A stretch of 24,923 nucleotides of DNA from contig DMTN01000042.1 of assembly GCA_003477305.1 (NCBI GenBank), forward strand, positions 1 to 24,923, written 5' to 3'. Origin of the DNA: Acholeplasmatales bacterium. Its GTDB lineage: Bacteria > Bacillota_I > Bacilli_A > Izemoplasmatales > Hujiaoplasmataceae. The notes under the pieces were generated by a model. The model did not search any database. It saw only the letters and a program-made list of their open reading frames with translations, and had not been told where the DNA came from. Shown in pieces: positions 14,728 through 22,271 of this stretch; positions within the stretch are counted from its first letter, which is position 1; every line of letters begins with the position of its first letter. The position numbers and the translations under genes are program-made.

Positions 14728-16611
14728 TTAGATTTGATCGTCTTTCAAAACGATCTCCGTTCCGTCGTTGGAATCCGGGACGGTTTCCGGCTTTTTCGTT
14801 ACGGTCTTCTTCTTGGTCGTCTTCTTGACGGCGGGAGCGCCGCTTTCGGCGATCGTCTTCTGCAGTTCTTCCAATGCCTTCTTGGCGGCTTCGCGTCGGG
14901 CGATTTCATCCAGACGGGCCTTCTCGCGGCGCTGCTTTTCCTGCTCTTTGAGTTTCGCGGCGAGTTCGATGGCGCGCTGTTTGGCGCGTTCCTTCTCGAG
15001 GCGTACCTTTTCCTGTTGTTTCTGCTTTTCGCGTTCGGCGGCTTCGCGGGCTTGCTGCTCGGCCTTTTCCTTCTCGAGTTTGATCTTGCGCTTCTCTTCG
15101 GCGATGGCGAGCGCCTTTTTGGCGGCTGCGATCTTCCGCTGCTTGGCGGCTTCTTCGGCTTTGCGGGCGGCCGCTTCCTTGCGCTTCCGCTCATCTTCCT
15201 CTTTCTGAATCCGAAGTCTTTCCGCGCGTTCGGCTTCGAGGATCTGGGCTTTCTGGTCCTTCATGTTGCGGAGTTCGAGAAGCGCGACGGCCCGTGCGGT
15301 CGTCATTTCCTTCATGTCGGTGCGTTTGATTTCGTCAATCATCCGATAGACTTCGAGGATCTGTTCCTGCACCTTGATCTTGTCGTCGAGCGTTTTCGCG
15401 GCTGCGGGATCGAAGGTTTCGGTGATGTAATCCTTGTAGACCGCGTTCGTGATCTGGCTGATCTGCCGGAAGACGATGTCGATCGATTCCTTGACCGTGA
15501 TCCCCGCTTCCTTGAGCGTTTTGAGGCGGGAATAGTTGCTCTTCTTGATCTGTTCCAGATAATACTGGTTCAGGTGGTTGCTTTCGAGTTCGACCGCGCC
15601 GGGTTCGAGCCGGAGGTCGGCGGAATGGGTCTTGACGACCTTCCCGCGCTTTTCCTGACGGAAGGCATAGGGGTTCTCCTGGCTCATGATGAACTCGTCC
15701 TTCTGGTTGTCGGCGATGGTCGCGTACATCACCATGAGGGCGTTCTGGAGTCGGTCGAGATACTGTTCGTCGAAATTGACGTCGCGTTCGAAGACGTCGA
15801 TGTCGAAACCGATCTGGTCGAGCGAATCCATCATCAGCCAAAGATTGTAGCACTGCTTGAAGTCGGCGTTCTTCGTCAAAACGTTCGTCTTCATGATCGG
15901 CGGATTCACCGGCGGGAATTCCCGCATCTGGTTCATGAAGAGTGACATCTTGAAGTTGGTGATCGAGGTGCGAAGCGACGTCATGCGGTCGAGCAGTTCC
16001 TGGTTCTTCCGGTCGACTTCGTCTTCGGGCAGCGTCTGGTTGATCTTGAGGGTGAAATCGAAATCGATGTTGGCGGACTCCCAGTTGACGTTGGACTTCA
16101 CGTTCAGGAAGTTCACGTATTCGGTATGCATCTTCTTGACGATGATGTCGTAGCGCTTTTCGATGAAGACATAGAGCTTGTCGACGAGCGTCTTGAGGAA
16201 GCGGTTTTCGTAGGTGCCGTAATCGGATTCGTTAAAGGAGGTCATGACCTTCGAGGGGGTCACGACGCCTTCGCGGGAGATCGACTTGATCAGCTGCGTG
16301 TTGGCGGCGAGATGGCGGATGGTGTCCTTGTCCGTCTTCTTGGCGCGTTCGATCGGGACGATCATCTGCATCTGTTTCAGGTTTTCACGGGGGTTACGGG
16401 TGATTTTATCAATGACGGGAACCGCTGCTTCCACCGCGGACATCCAAGCATCGTCAAATACCCGACGCTCGCGACGTTCCTTCTGGTAAAGCGTCGTGTT
16501 CCCGCTCTTGAGGATATTCATGAAAATCTGGGCGAATTCGTCGGATTTGTTGACGCCGGCGAAAGTGGTGTTGATTTTCTTGTAATAGCGTTTTGCGTTG
16601 AGATCGTTCAC
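14728..16611 (-). CDS. DUF2357/McrC-like N-terminal region fused to a long coiled coil; no nuclease seen
   Basis: A 627-residue soluble protein with no signal peptide or membrane segment. Residues about 1-345 carry two patterns reminiscent of McrC-associated DUF2357 proteins: Y-G-T-Y-E-N-R-F-L-K-T-L (131-142) and N-V-L-T-K-N-A-D-F-K-Q-C-Y-N-L-W (243-258). The PD-(D/E)XK nuclease that normally follows is not recognisable. A helical segment (about 345-440) leads instead to a coiled coil very rich in Ala, Glu, Lys and Arg (about 450-590), then a Lys/Thr-rich tail. It starts with GTG; the AGGGGG Shine-Dalgarno overlaps the stop of the AAA+ gene 13 nt upstream, implying tight coupling. With the McrB-like ATPase next door, I infer an ATPase-partner scaffold. 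DUF2357 membership is a guess from motifs; the alternative is an unrelated structural coiled-coil protein. Confidence 0.85.
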   Translation of the reverse strand: MNDLNAKRYYKKINTTFAGVNKSDEFAQIFMNILKSGNTTLYQKERRERRVFDDAWMSAVEAAVPVIDKITRNPRENLKQMQMIVPIERAKKTDKDTIRHLAANTQLIKSISREGVVTPSKVMTSFNESDYGTYENRFLKTLVDKLYVFIEKRYDIIVKKMHTEYVNFLNVKSNVNWESANIDFDFTLKINQTLPEDEVDRKNQELLDRMTSLRTSITNFKMSLFMNQMREFPPVNPPIMKTNVLTKNADFKQCYNLWLMMDSLDQIGFDIDVFERDVNFDEQYLDRLQNALMVMYATIADNQKDEFIMSQENPYAFRQEKRGKVVKTHSADLRLEPGAVELESNHLNQYYLEQIKKSNYSRLKTLKEAGITVKESIDIVFRQISQITNAVYKDYITETFDPAAAKTLDDKIKVQEQILEVYRMIDEIKRTDMKEMTTARAVALLELRNMKDQKAQILEAERAERLRIQKEEDERKRKEAAARKAEEAAKQRKIAAAKKALAIAEEKRKIKLEKEKAEQQAREAAEREKQKQQEKVRLEKERAKQRAIELAAKLKEQEKQRREKARLDEIARREAAKKALEELQKTIAESGAPAVKKTTKKKTVTKKPETVPDSNDGTEIVLKDDQI

Positions 16612-16624
16612 TTTTTACGGCCCC

Positions 16625-18307
16625 CTAAATCTGCTTCTGAAGATTCTTGACGAACCTGACGGACTCGGGGAACGCGTTCTTTCCGAAGATCTTGTGGATC
16701 TGGGCGATGAGTTCTTCCATTTCGTTTCGAAGGAATGACAGGTTGAGGCTTTCGAACTTGCGGAGGACCTTGTTGGCGAAGATATAATCAAGACCGTCGT
16801 CCTCGTTTCCGCCGCAAGCGACGAAGACCGGGATGAACTTGTTCAGCTGGACCATGATGCGGTTGCCAAAGGCGATCTTGAAGTTGTTCTGGACGTATTT
16901 GTCGAGAACGGAGAACTTGTCGAGGAGGTCGCGGGAAACCGGATACTTGTAGTAGGCTTCGTCGAAGAGTTCCTGCAGATAGGAGTGGGACATGTTGACG
17001 GGCATCGTTTCCGGTGCCTGGAAGAATTCGCCCTTCGCGACGAATTCGAGCGCGATTGCACGGTCATAGACCTTGTCGGTGATCGTGAAGGTCGAGTCGT
17101 CCTTGTTGGCGGTGCCGATGAACCAGACGTTGAGCGGAACCTGGATCTTGCCATTGACGACCTTGATCGGGTCGGACGGTTTGGCGTCCGGCACGAGGTC
17201 GATTTTCCATTCCGAAGAGTCCGGCATTTCCATGATGGAAAGGAATTCCGCGAAATAGTATTCGATGCGGGCAAGGTTCATTTCGTCGAGGACGATCAGG
17301 TTGACGTCCTTGCGGTAGGATGCTTCGTAAAGCGCTTTGAGAAAGTCGGTTTCGTTGAAACGCTTCGTAAATTCGTTCAAATAGCCGAGAATTTCCGCGC
17401 GGTCGCGCCAGGACGGCTGGACCGAAATCATCGAAGCCTGGTTTCCGAAGAACTTCGCCATCGCATACGGCAAAGAAGTTTTACCGGTACCGGAGATACC
17501 CTGGAGGATGATGACCTTCGAAGCGGCCATGCCGGCGAAGAAGTTCATGATCATCCGCGGGGTATAGTAAAGTTTCAGTGCGAACGCGGCGAAATTGACA
17601 AATCGGGTGACGAGTTCAGGCAAGGATGCCTGGTCGGATTCTTCCATGTAGATATGCGTATCCTTGCCGGCATAATCCTTGTCGACCTGGATCAGTTTGA
17701 CGAAGCGCGATGGTCCGACGGCCTCCTGCGGTACGGAAGGTGGCGTCGCAGCGCGGGAGGCTTCCGACACGGCGGCCGGTGAACCGGCGGCGGCCATCAT
17801 TCCTCCGCCCATCATCGCGATCGGTTGCGTCGCGTATCCGACGGCGGGAGCGACGAACGAACGACCGGGAACAGGACCGGCAATGACGCGTTCGGCCTGC
17901 TGCCCGGACGAAGCGTTGATCCCCAGTTGCGATACCTTCATCGCGAGGATCTGGTTCTTCTCGTCGATCAGCGAAACGACTTTGTCATTGAGATTGGCGA
18001 TTTCTTCGATCAGCTCGTTCTTTTCGATTTCAATCGAACGGAACGCAAGATAGCGACGGAAGATGAGGGTGATCTTGGCAATCACGAAAATGAAGAAGCA
18101 AAGATTGAGGAACGCGGTCACGGCGACCATGATCCAGGAAAGCAAGGTGAAGTCGGCGGATTCGGTTCCCAGAAGCGAGAGATAGGAACGAAGATTTTCC
18201 ATGAATTTGACGAGTGTGTCGTTCCAGACGGCTTCCCGGAAAAAATACTTCAGGTCATCCCAGAGATACCGGTAGAGTTCGACAAAAAATCTCGAAAATT
18301 CGTTCAT
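16625..18307 (-). CDS. Membrane-anchored McrB-like AAA+ ATPase
   Basis: 560 residues. An amphipathic N-terminal region (1-50) is followed by one membrane segment (about 54-83) with Arg/Lys just after it, which puts the rest in the cytoplasm. A short coiled coil (about 92-128) and an Ala/Gly/Pro-rich linker (about 130-200) lead to the AAA+ domain (about 245-475). Walker A is G-I-S-G-T-G-K-T-S (270-278), Walker B is L-I-V-L-D-E-M-N (337-344), sensor 1 is G-T-A-N-K-D-D (398-404). D-E-M-N-L-A-R and G-T-A-N are the McrB/AAA_5 style, where the motif is usually D-E-[IM]-N and G-T-M-N. The end of the module reads Y-D-R-A rather than R-R-F. McrB proteins form GTP/ATP-driven rings that act on a McrC partner. 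An N-terminal membrane anchor instead of a DNA-binding domain argues against classical restriction. It precedes the coiled-coil gene by 13 nt and follows a SipW gene by 60 nt. Confidence 0.92.
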   Translation of the reverse strand: MNEFSRFFVELYRYLWDDLKYFFREAVWNDTLVKFMENLRSYLSLLGTESADFTLLSWIMVAVTAFLNLCFFIFVIAKITLIFRRYLAFRSIEIEKNELIEEIANLNDKVVSLIDEKNQILAMKVSQLGINASSGQQAERVIAGPVPGRSFVAPAVGYATQPIAMMGGGMMAAAGSPAAVSEASRAATPPSVPQEAVGPSRFVKLIQVDKDYAGKDTHIYMEESDQASLPELVTRFVNFAAFALKLYYTPRMIMNFFAGMAASKVIILQGISGTGKTSLPYAMAKFFGNQASMISVQPSWRDRAEILGYLNEFTKRFNETDFLKALYEASYRKDVNLIVLDEMNLARIEYYFAEFLSIMEMPDSSEWKIDLVPDAKPSDPIKVVNGKIQVPLNVWFIGTANKDDSTFTITDKVYDRAIALEFVAKGEFFQAPETMPVNMSHSYLQELFDEAYYKYPVSRDLLDKFSVLDKYVQNNFKIAFGNRIMVQLNKFIPVFVACGGNEDDGLDYIFANKVLRKFESLNLSFLRNEMEELIAQIHKIFGKNAFPESVRFVKNLQKQI

Positions 18308-18367
18308 GCAATCTCACTTCCTTCCGCATCCGACGTTGGGGATGATGGTATGACGATTTAGTAGTAA

Positions 18368-19069
18368 TTAGACTTGTTTATTTGCTTCTTCTTGCGCTTT
18401 GCGTTCCGCTTCAAGTTCGGCGCGGGCGGCAGCGATGGCTTCTTGTCTAATCTGATCCTTGTCGCCGACGGCCTTCTGGACGTTGTAGTCCGAAACGACG
18501 CGAACGAACTTGATCACTTCATAAACGAGGAATCCAAAGCATGGCAGGACGATGAAGATGAAGAATCCGGCAGGTGACTTGAGGAATCCGATGAGTCCAT
18601 CGATAACACTACCGAATCCAGAGAGTTTTCCACCCTTCCAGGTCCCGATAACATCGTTTTCGAATACAAGGTCGTCATCGACAAGTGCATTAGCGTCGCC
18701 TTGCGTTCGATACCAGAACGTGTTTCCATTATCATATGTGACGATTTCGACAATTCTGTGAGAGTTATAAATGGTAATGAGATCGCCATCGACATCGATT
18801 TGCATTCGGTACGTAATAACATCATCGACTTCAAGTTCATCAACGTTGAAATTCGTATTGACAAAGATGAGGTCGCCTTCCTCAAATGTCCCGGACATGG
18901 ATCCCGACTGGACCGAAAGTGACGAGATGCCGAAAACCGACGTGGAGTTATATTCCTGCTTTGAAAAAAGGGCGAGCACAGAATAGACCACCACGAGCCC
19001 CAGTACCGCGTAAAATGCGATGTTGAGAGCCAATTTAAGACCTTTTTTCTGCTGTTTGGTATTTTCCAT
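18368..19069 (-). CDS. sipW: SipW-type (ER-type) signal peptidase I, copy 2
   Basis: 233 residues with the same layout as copy 1: membrane segment about 13-35, catalytic domain, second membrane segment about 167-186, cytoplasmic tail. Catalytic Ser57 is in Q-S-G-S-M-S-G, His104 in S-H-R-I, Asp125 in Q-G-D-A-N. The Ser-His pair marks it as SipW-type. The tail (about 205-230) is again Ala/Glu/Lys-rich and likely helical, echoing the coiled coil of the nearby 627-residue protein. I start at the ATG at 19069, 11 nt from GGAG; a GTG at 19081 would be too close. It is first in its transcript, behind its own promoter. The two copies are clearly diverged, so they may serve different substrates. Its DNA is more AT-rich than the genes further left. 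Confidence 0.95.
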   Translation of the reverse strand: MENTKQQKKGLKLALNIAFYAVLGLVVVYSVLALFSKQEYNSTSVFGISSLSVQSGSMSGTFEEGDLIFVNTNFNVDELEVDDVITYRMQIDVDGDLITIYNSHRIVEIVTYDNGNTFWYRTQGDANALVDDDLVFENDVIGTWKGGKLSGFGSVIDGLIGFLKSPAGFFIFIVLPCFGFLVYEVIKFVRVVSDYNVQKAVGDKDQIRQEAIAAARAELEAERKAQEEANKQV

Positions 19070-19116
19070 ACGATCACACACTCCTCGCGTACATATCGAT
19101 TAACACGCTAAAATAT

Positions 19117-19145
19117 ATTATATAGTATATTCTGGATTATTTCAT
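19117..19145 (-). promoter_or_regulatory. Promoter of the SipW-AAA+-coiled-coil gene set
   Basis: TATAAT (19117-19122) lies in an AT-rich stretch, with ATGAAA (19140-19145) as a four-of-six -35 at 17-nt spacing. The -35 forms one arm of a TTTCAT/ATGAAA inverted repeat that extends upstream, a possible regulator site. The leader is about 40 nt. Confidence 0.7.
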
Positions 19146-19211
19146 CACGAAATTATGAAAAAGTGTCGAAATCTCCGCGCGAACCGGTCTTGTGTGAAGT
19201 GTGAAACCGGC

Positions 19212-19257
19212 TTTTCCGAAACCGTATCCATCTGGCAGGATCGGCGGTTTCGGAAAA
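19212..19257. repeat. Perfect 13-bp inverted repeat in the intergenic spacer
   Basis: Arms 19212-19224 and 19245-19257 are perfect complements around a 20-nt loop that itself contains a 4-bp ATCC/GGAT pairing. Neither strand has a T-run after it, so it is not a standard terminator. It stands upstream of the SipW copy 2 promoter. Confidence 0.85.
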
Positions 19258-19273
19258 AACGGCCCAGAAAGTA

Positions 19274-19305
19274 ACACAACTTAGGTTTTTACGCCTAAGT
19301 TGTGT
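19274..19305 (-). terminator. Candidate terminator: perfect 12-bp inverted repeat after the last TasA-like gene of the riboswitch set
   Basis: Arms 19294-19305 and 19274-19285 are perfectly complementary with an 8-nt loop, starting about 31 nt after the stop codon at 19336. What follows on the minus strand is only moderately T-rich (TTACTTTCT). It is well placed for termination or for 3'-end protection of the message. Confidence 0.6.
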
Positions 19306-19335
19306 CGGTATATCTTGAATTTGGGCGTTTTTTCG

Positions 19336-20178
19336 TTAAAAGACTTCTTTGACGATGAAACCGAAAGCAATGGCAAAGTCAGCATTCAATGTGTTGTTAT
19401 TGCAGTCGACATCCCAGCCCTCGATCCAGATGCGAATCGTGACTTTCTCGGCAACGTTAGCATCGAGAGAGACAACGATACTGGTGTTGAGAAGGACGTT
19501 TGTTTGTTCGCCGGCGACGACCGATCCCCCATAGAAGGTCCCGTGGAGATCAATTAGGGAAGTCTCCGCAGCGCCATCGATTTCGTCGAGATTATCATAG
19601 ACGTAATCATAATCCTTGTCGATTCCAAAAATGTAGTCATCGGTATTATCGCCCGATTTCGCTGATAGACGAATTGCCTGGACGATAACATCCTGTTCTG
19701 GAGTGTTCGCTTCATTTGATACTATGTCCATATTCATGAGCGAAACATCCACATCCTTATCCTGTGAAAGGATCCAGACCGAGAACTCAAGGTACTCTCC
19801 CGGTGTTGCAGGGTCAGCAGATGCGGGATTTAGGTCTTCTCTAATAAGGACCAGTCCGTCTTCGGAGGTCACGGGCGTCATAATGATGTCTGTGTAGTCG
19901 TATTCGGATTGAATCATCGTTGTGGTCAATAATGTCACGTAATTTGTTGCATCAGCGCGGAAAGCGGCATCAAATGTTTCTCCGTTGACAAATCCATCGC
20001 CGTCCACGTCATCCATAACAATCATGAGAGAGGTGGATGTTTGAATGGTGAGATCAATTGTTCCAACCGCTGAACTCTGCCCCACGGTGAACCATGCGTA
20101 GGTCGCGCCGATTGTCATTACGAAAGCAAAAATGGCCACCATGCCCGCGAGAAGGATTTTTTTCTTGAATGTAGTCAT
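19336..20178 (-). CDS. TasA-like secreted protein, I-E-G-W-D subgroup (copy A)
   Basis: 280 residues. The signal region ends in G-A-T-Y-A-W-F-T-V-G, followed by V-G-T-I-D-L, which lines up with the start of the mature TasA chain. The acidic mature part holds Asp-rich stretches (D-D-V-D-G-D-G and D-K-D-Y-D-Y) that resemble Ca-binding loops, and ends with V-T-I-R-I-W-I-E-G-W-D, a motif shared with the two genes upstream. I start at the ATG at 20178 (AAGGG five nt upstream), not the TTG at 20199. It is the last gene of the riboswitch-led set and is followed by an inverted-repeat terminator candidate. Expected fate: secretion, SipW cleavage and assembly on the surface; fibre formation is inferred from the family. 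Lower GC than the genes further left. Confidence 0.9.
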   Translation of the reverse strand: MTTFKKKILLAGMVAIFAFVMTIGATYAWFTVGQSSAVGTIDLTIQTSTSLMIVMDDVDGDGFVNGETFDAAFRADATNYVTLLTTTMIQSEYDYTDIIMTPVTSEDGLVLIREDLNPASADPATPGEYLEFSVWILSQDKDVDVSLMNMDIVSNEANTPEQDVIVQAIRLSAKSGDNTDDYIFGIDKDYDYVYDNLDEIDGAAETSLIDLHGTFYGGSVVAGEQTNVLLNTSIVVSLDANVAEKVTIRIWIEGWDVDCNNNTLNADFAIAFGFIVKEVF

Positions 20179-20206
20179 TGGTTCCCTTCTTTCCGTCAAT
20201 CCGCTT

Positions 20207-20230
20207 CCCCTCCGGTCGTAGCCGGAGGGG
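20207..20230 (-). other. Intercistronic GC-rich hairpin without T-run
   Basis: A perfect 9-bp stem (arms 20222-20230 and 20207-20215, 6-nt loop) sits between two TasA-like genes, 28 nt upstream of the downstream ATG. Without a T-run it is more likely an mRNA stability or processing element than a terminator. Confidence 0.75.
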
Positions 20231-20244
20231 TTGCGTGACTGAAT

Positions 20245-21189
20245 TTAGTCGATAATCTCGAAATTGAACGAGATATTGAACTTTGAGGCGAGAATGGCAT
20301 TGGTGGTCTGCGCATCCCATCCTTCGATGTAGATGCGCACGGTGATAAGTGAAGGCGTGTCGGCATCAAGCGTGGTAATCGCGGTCGGGGCAGTCGACGA
20401 AGAGATATTCAAGACATCGGCGCCGGAAAACAGCGAATGCAATGAAAGGAGACCCAATCGTTGACCGGCGGTTAGAGTGTACGGACCAGAAATGGTGGGC
20501 TCATCAGGTGTGTCGATGGCACCGCGCATTCCGGAGGTAAACGCGAAGGCGTAGTCAGGATTGGTGCTGTAAATCAGGGCCGGGTCGACGGTCGGGACGG
20601 CAAGTTCCTGCGACATCCAAACGGCGAGATTCACCGCGTAAATGACGTTGTCTTGGGAATCGAGATCATTCGTTGCCGCATCGACGGAGATCGCCAGGTC
20701 AGACAGATAGATCGTGTTGTTGGATACTTGTGAGAGGATCCAGAACTTGAGTTCGACGAAATCGCCAGTGGGCGAGTTCGCGTTGGTCGTGGTCGTGAGC
20801 GCTTTTGTGATGACGTTCATCGTCTTCAGGGTTTGTCCATCGAGATCGTCATAAGCGGCGTTTGCGGCCGTGACCGGACCCAGTCTGTACCCGGCGAGGC
20901 CGGCGTATTCGGTGGTATCGGTAATATCGGTCGACACGAGGTTGTTTCGGTAGGTCGCGGCGTCGAGCAGGTCTTCCTCATCGAGGAGGTCCTGTGCGGC
21001 GTCCCCCTCGAATTCCCCGTCATAGACGCGGATGAGGAGGGACGTATCGGTTTTGACGCTGATCTGCATCTGACCGACTTCGACGGTGTTTGATACCGTA
21101 AACCAAGCAAAGGTCGTACCGAATGAGGCAATGATTGCGAACAGCAGGACGAGACCTGTCATAATGACTTTGGTTTTCAGGTTTGTCAT
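20245..21189 (-). CDS. TasA-like secreted protein, I-E-G-W-D subgroup (copy B)
   Basis: 314 residues with the SipW-type signal ending G-T-T-F-A-W-F-T-V-S-N-T-V. The mature N terminus (S-L-L-I-R-V-Y-D-G-E) and C terminus (V-R-I-Y-I-E-G-W-D-A-Q-T-T-N-A-I-L-A) are nearly matched in the next gene (copy C), so B and C are recent paralogues; the centre (about residues 90-240) has diverged. Other shared elements are F-W-I-L-S-Q in the middle and D-Y-A-F-A-F before the last third. No Cys. GGAGG lies 9 nt before the ATG, and the gap to copy C is 45 nt with no promoter or terminator, so they share a transcript. Copies B and C are good candidates for major polymerising subunits. Confidence 0.9.
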   Translation of the reverse strand: MTNLKTKVIMTGLVLLFAIIASFGTTFAWFTVSNTVEVGQMQISVKTDTSLLIRVYDGEFEGDAAQDLLDEEDLLDAATYRNNLVSTDITDTTEYAGLAGYRLGPVTAANAAYDDLDGQTLKTMNVITKALTTTTNANSPTGDFVELKFWILSQVSNNTIYLSDLAISVDAATNDLDSQDNVIYAVNLAVWMSQELAVPTVDPALIYSTNPDYAFAFTSGMRGAIDTPDEPTISGPYTLTAGQRLGLLSLHSLFSGADVLNISSSTAPTAITTLDADTPSLITVRIYIEGWDAQTTNAILASKFNISFNFEIID

Positions 21190-21234
21190 GGTATCATGCC
21201 TCCTTCTAACATATATTCTTAGAAAGAGAGATTA

Positions 21235-22203
21235 TCAGGCTGCGTCCTGAAGCGTGAACTTAAAGGAAATTGAGAAGACGGCAGCGAGGACGGCATTGGT
21301 CGTCTGGAGATCCCAACCTTCGATATAGACGCGGACCACCATCAGAGTCGGGATATTCTGGCTAAGTGTGGTGATGACGTCTGCATCGGCTTTGTCGTTC
21401 TGGTAGACATTTGCGAGATCACCGACAGCGTCGAAGTCGTACCATTCGGAATGCAGAAGTTCGAGGGCGTCTTGAGTCAGAGCTACAATAGAGTCGGTGG
21501 CATCGCCGTCATAGCCGCGCTGGCCAGAGAGGAAAGCAAAGGCGTAATCGTTGTCGAGACCAAAGATCTTCGCGGATTCAGCCGGATCGGTCGGAGTGGC
21601 ACTGTATTCGAGTGAATTCCAAACCGCGAGGCGAACAGCGTTGACCACTTCGTCTTGGGCAGAGATGGCGTTCGAAGCAGTGATGGCGAGATCTTGGAGG
21701 ACGATGTCGCCGGTGCCGGAGCCTTGCGAGAGGACCCAGAGTTTCAGGTCGATGACGAAGCCAGAGGCGTGGTTGACTTCAACAGTCGATGTGTCAACGT
21801 CAAGCGCACTATAAACCTTAGAATCGATGTCCATCTTGTTCGGGGTCTTGCCGTTGAGCAATCCGGACGCTTGGGTGGTCGTCATCGTGACAGGCGACAG
21901 TCTCCACGAAGAGAGATTGTTGTAGCCCGCGGTCGTGGCGGCCGTGAAATCGCTGAGGGCGAGGTTGGCCTTGTAGGTTTCGGCGTCAAGCAGATGCTCG
22001 GTGCCTTCATTGTCGGAATCGCCGGTTTCGCCGTTGAAGACACGGATGAGCAGCGATTCGCTGGATTGAACATTCAGCGTGAGTGACGGAACACTGACGG
22101 TATTGGACACGGTGAACCAGGCGAAGGTCGATCCAATGGTGGCGACCAAGGCGAAGAGCAGGACGAGTCCGGAAAGAACGATTTTGTTTCTGAGGTTTTT
22201 CAT
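21235..22203 (-). CDS. TasA-like secreted protein, I-E-G-W-D subgroup (copy C)
   Basis: 322 residues. The signal ends G-S-T-F-A-W-F-T-V-S-N-T-V, followed by S-L-L-I-R-V-F-N-G-E. The C terminus has V-R-V-Y-I-E-G-W-D-L-Q-T-T-N-A-V-L-A and then F-S-I-S-F-K-F. L-W-V-L-S-Q and D-Y-A-F-A-F mark the same internal positions as in copy B. AAGGAG lies 7 nt before the ATG. The second gene after the riboswitch, it follows the divergent first gene by a 68-nt gap that contains one copy of the TTGTGTGAAG motif. Probably exported and cut by one of the two SipW enzymes in this locus. Confidence 0.9.
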   Translation of the reverse strand: MKNLRNKIVLSGLVLLFALVATIGSTFAWFTVSNTVSVPSLTLNVQSSESLLIRVFNGETGDSDNEGTEHLLDAETYKANLALSDFTAATTAGYNNLSSWRLSPVTMTTTQASGLLNGKTPNKMDIDSKVYSALDVDTSTVEVNHASGFVIDLKLWVLSQGSGTGDIVLQDLAITASNAISAQDEVVNAVRLAVWNSLEYSATPTDPAESAKIFGLDNDYAFAFLSGQRGYDGDATDSIVALTQDALELLHSEWYDFDAVGDLANVYQNDKADADVITTLSQNIPTLMVVRVYIEGWDLQTTNAVLAAVFSISFKFTLQDAA

Positions 22204-22271
22204 TTTGTTTCTCCTTTTCCCAATCTATTTTTTGTTTTTTAAACACTTGTGTGAAGGTCTTGCTGCTGTGC

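Noticed and set aside
14728..18307. A standard McrBC type IV restriction system.
   Set aside because: The ATPase has a membrane helix and no DNA-binding domain, the partner has no visible nuclease motif, and the genes sit inside a secretion locus. A relation in ancestry is kept, a restriction role is not.
20207..20230. Terminator between two TasA-like genes.
   Set aside because: The hairpin is strong but no T-run follows on the minus strand, and the downstream gene has no promoter of its own.
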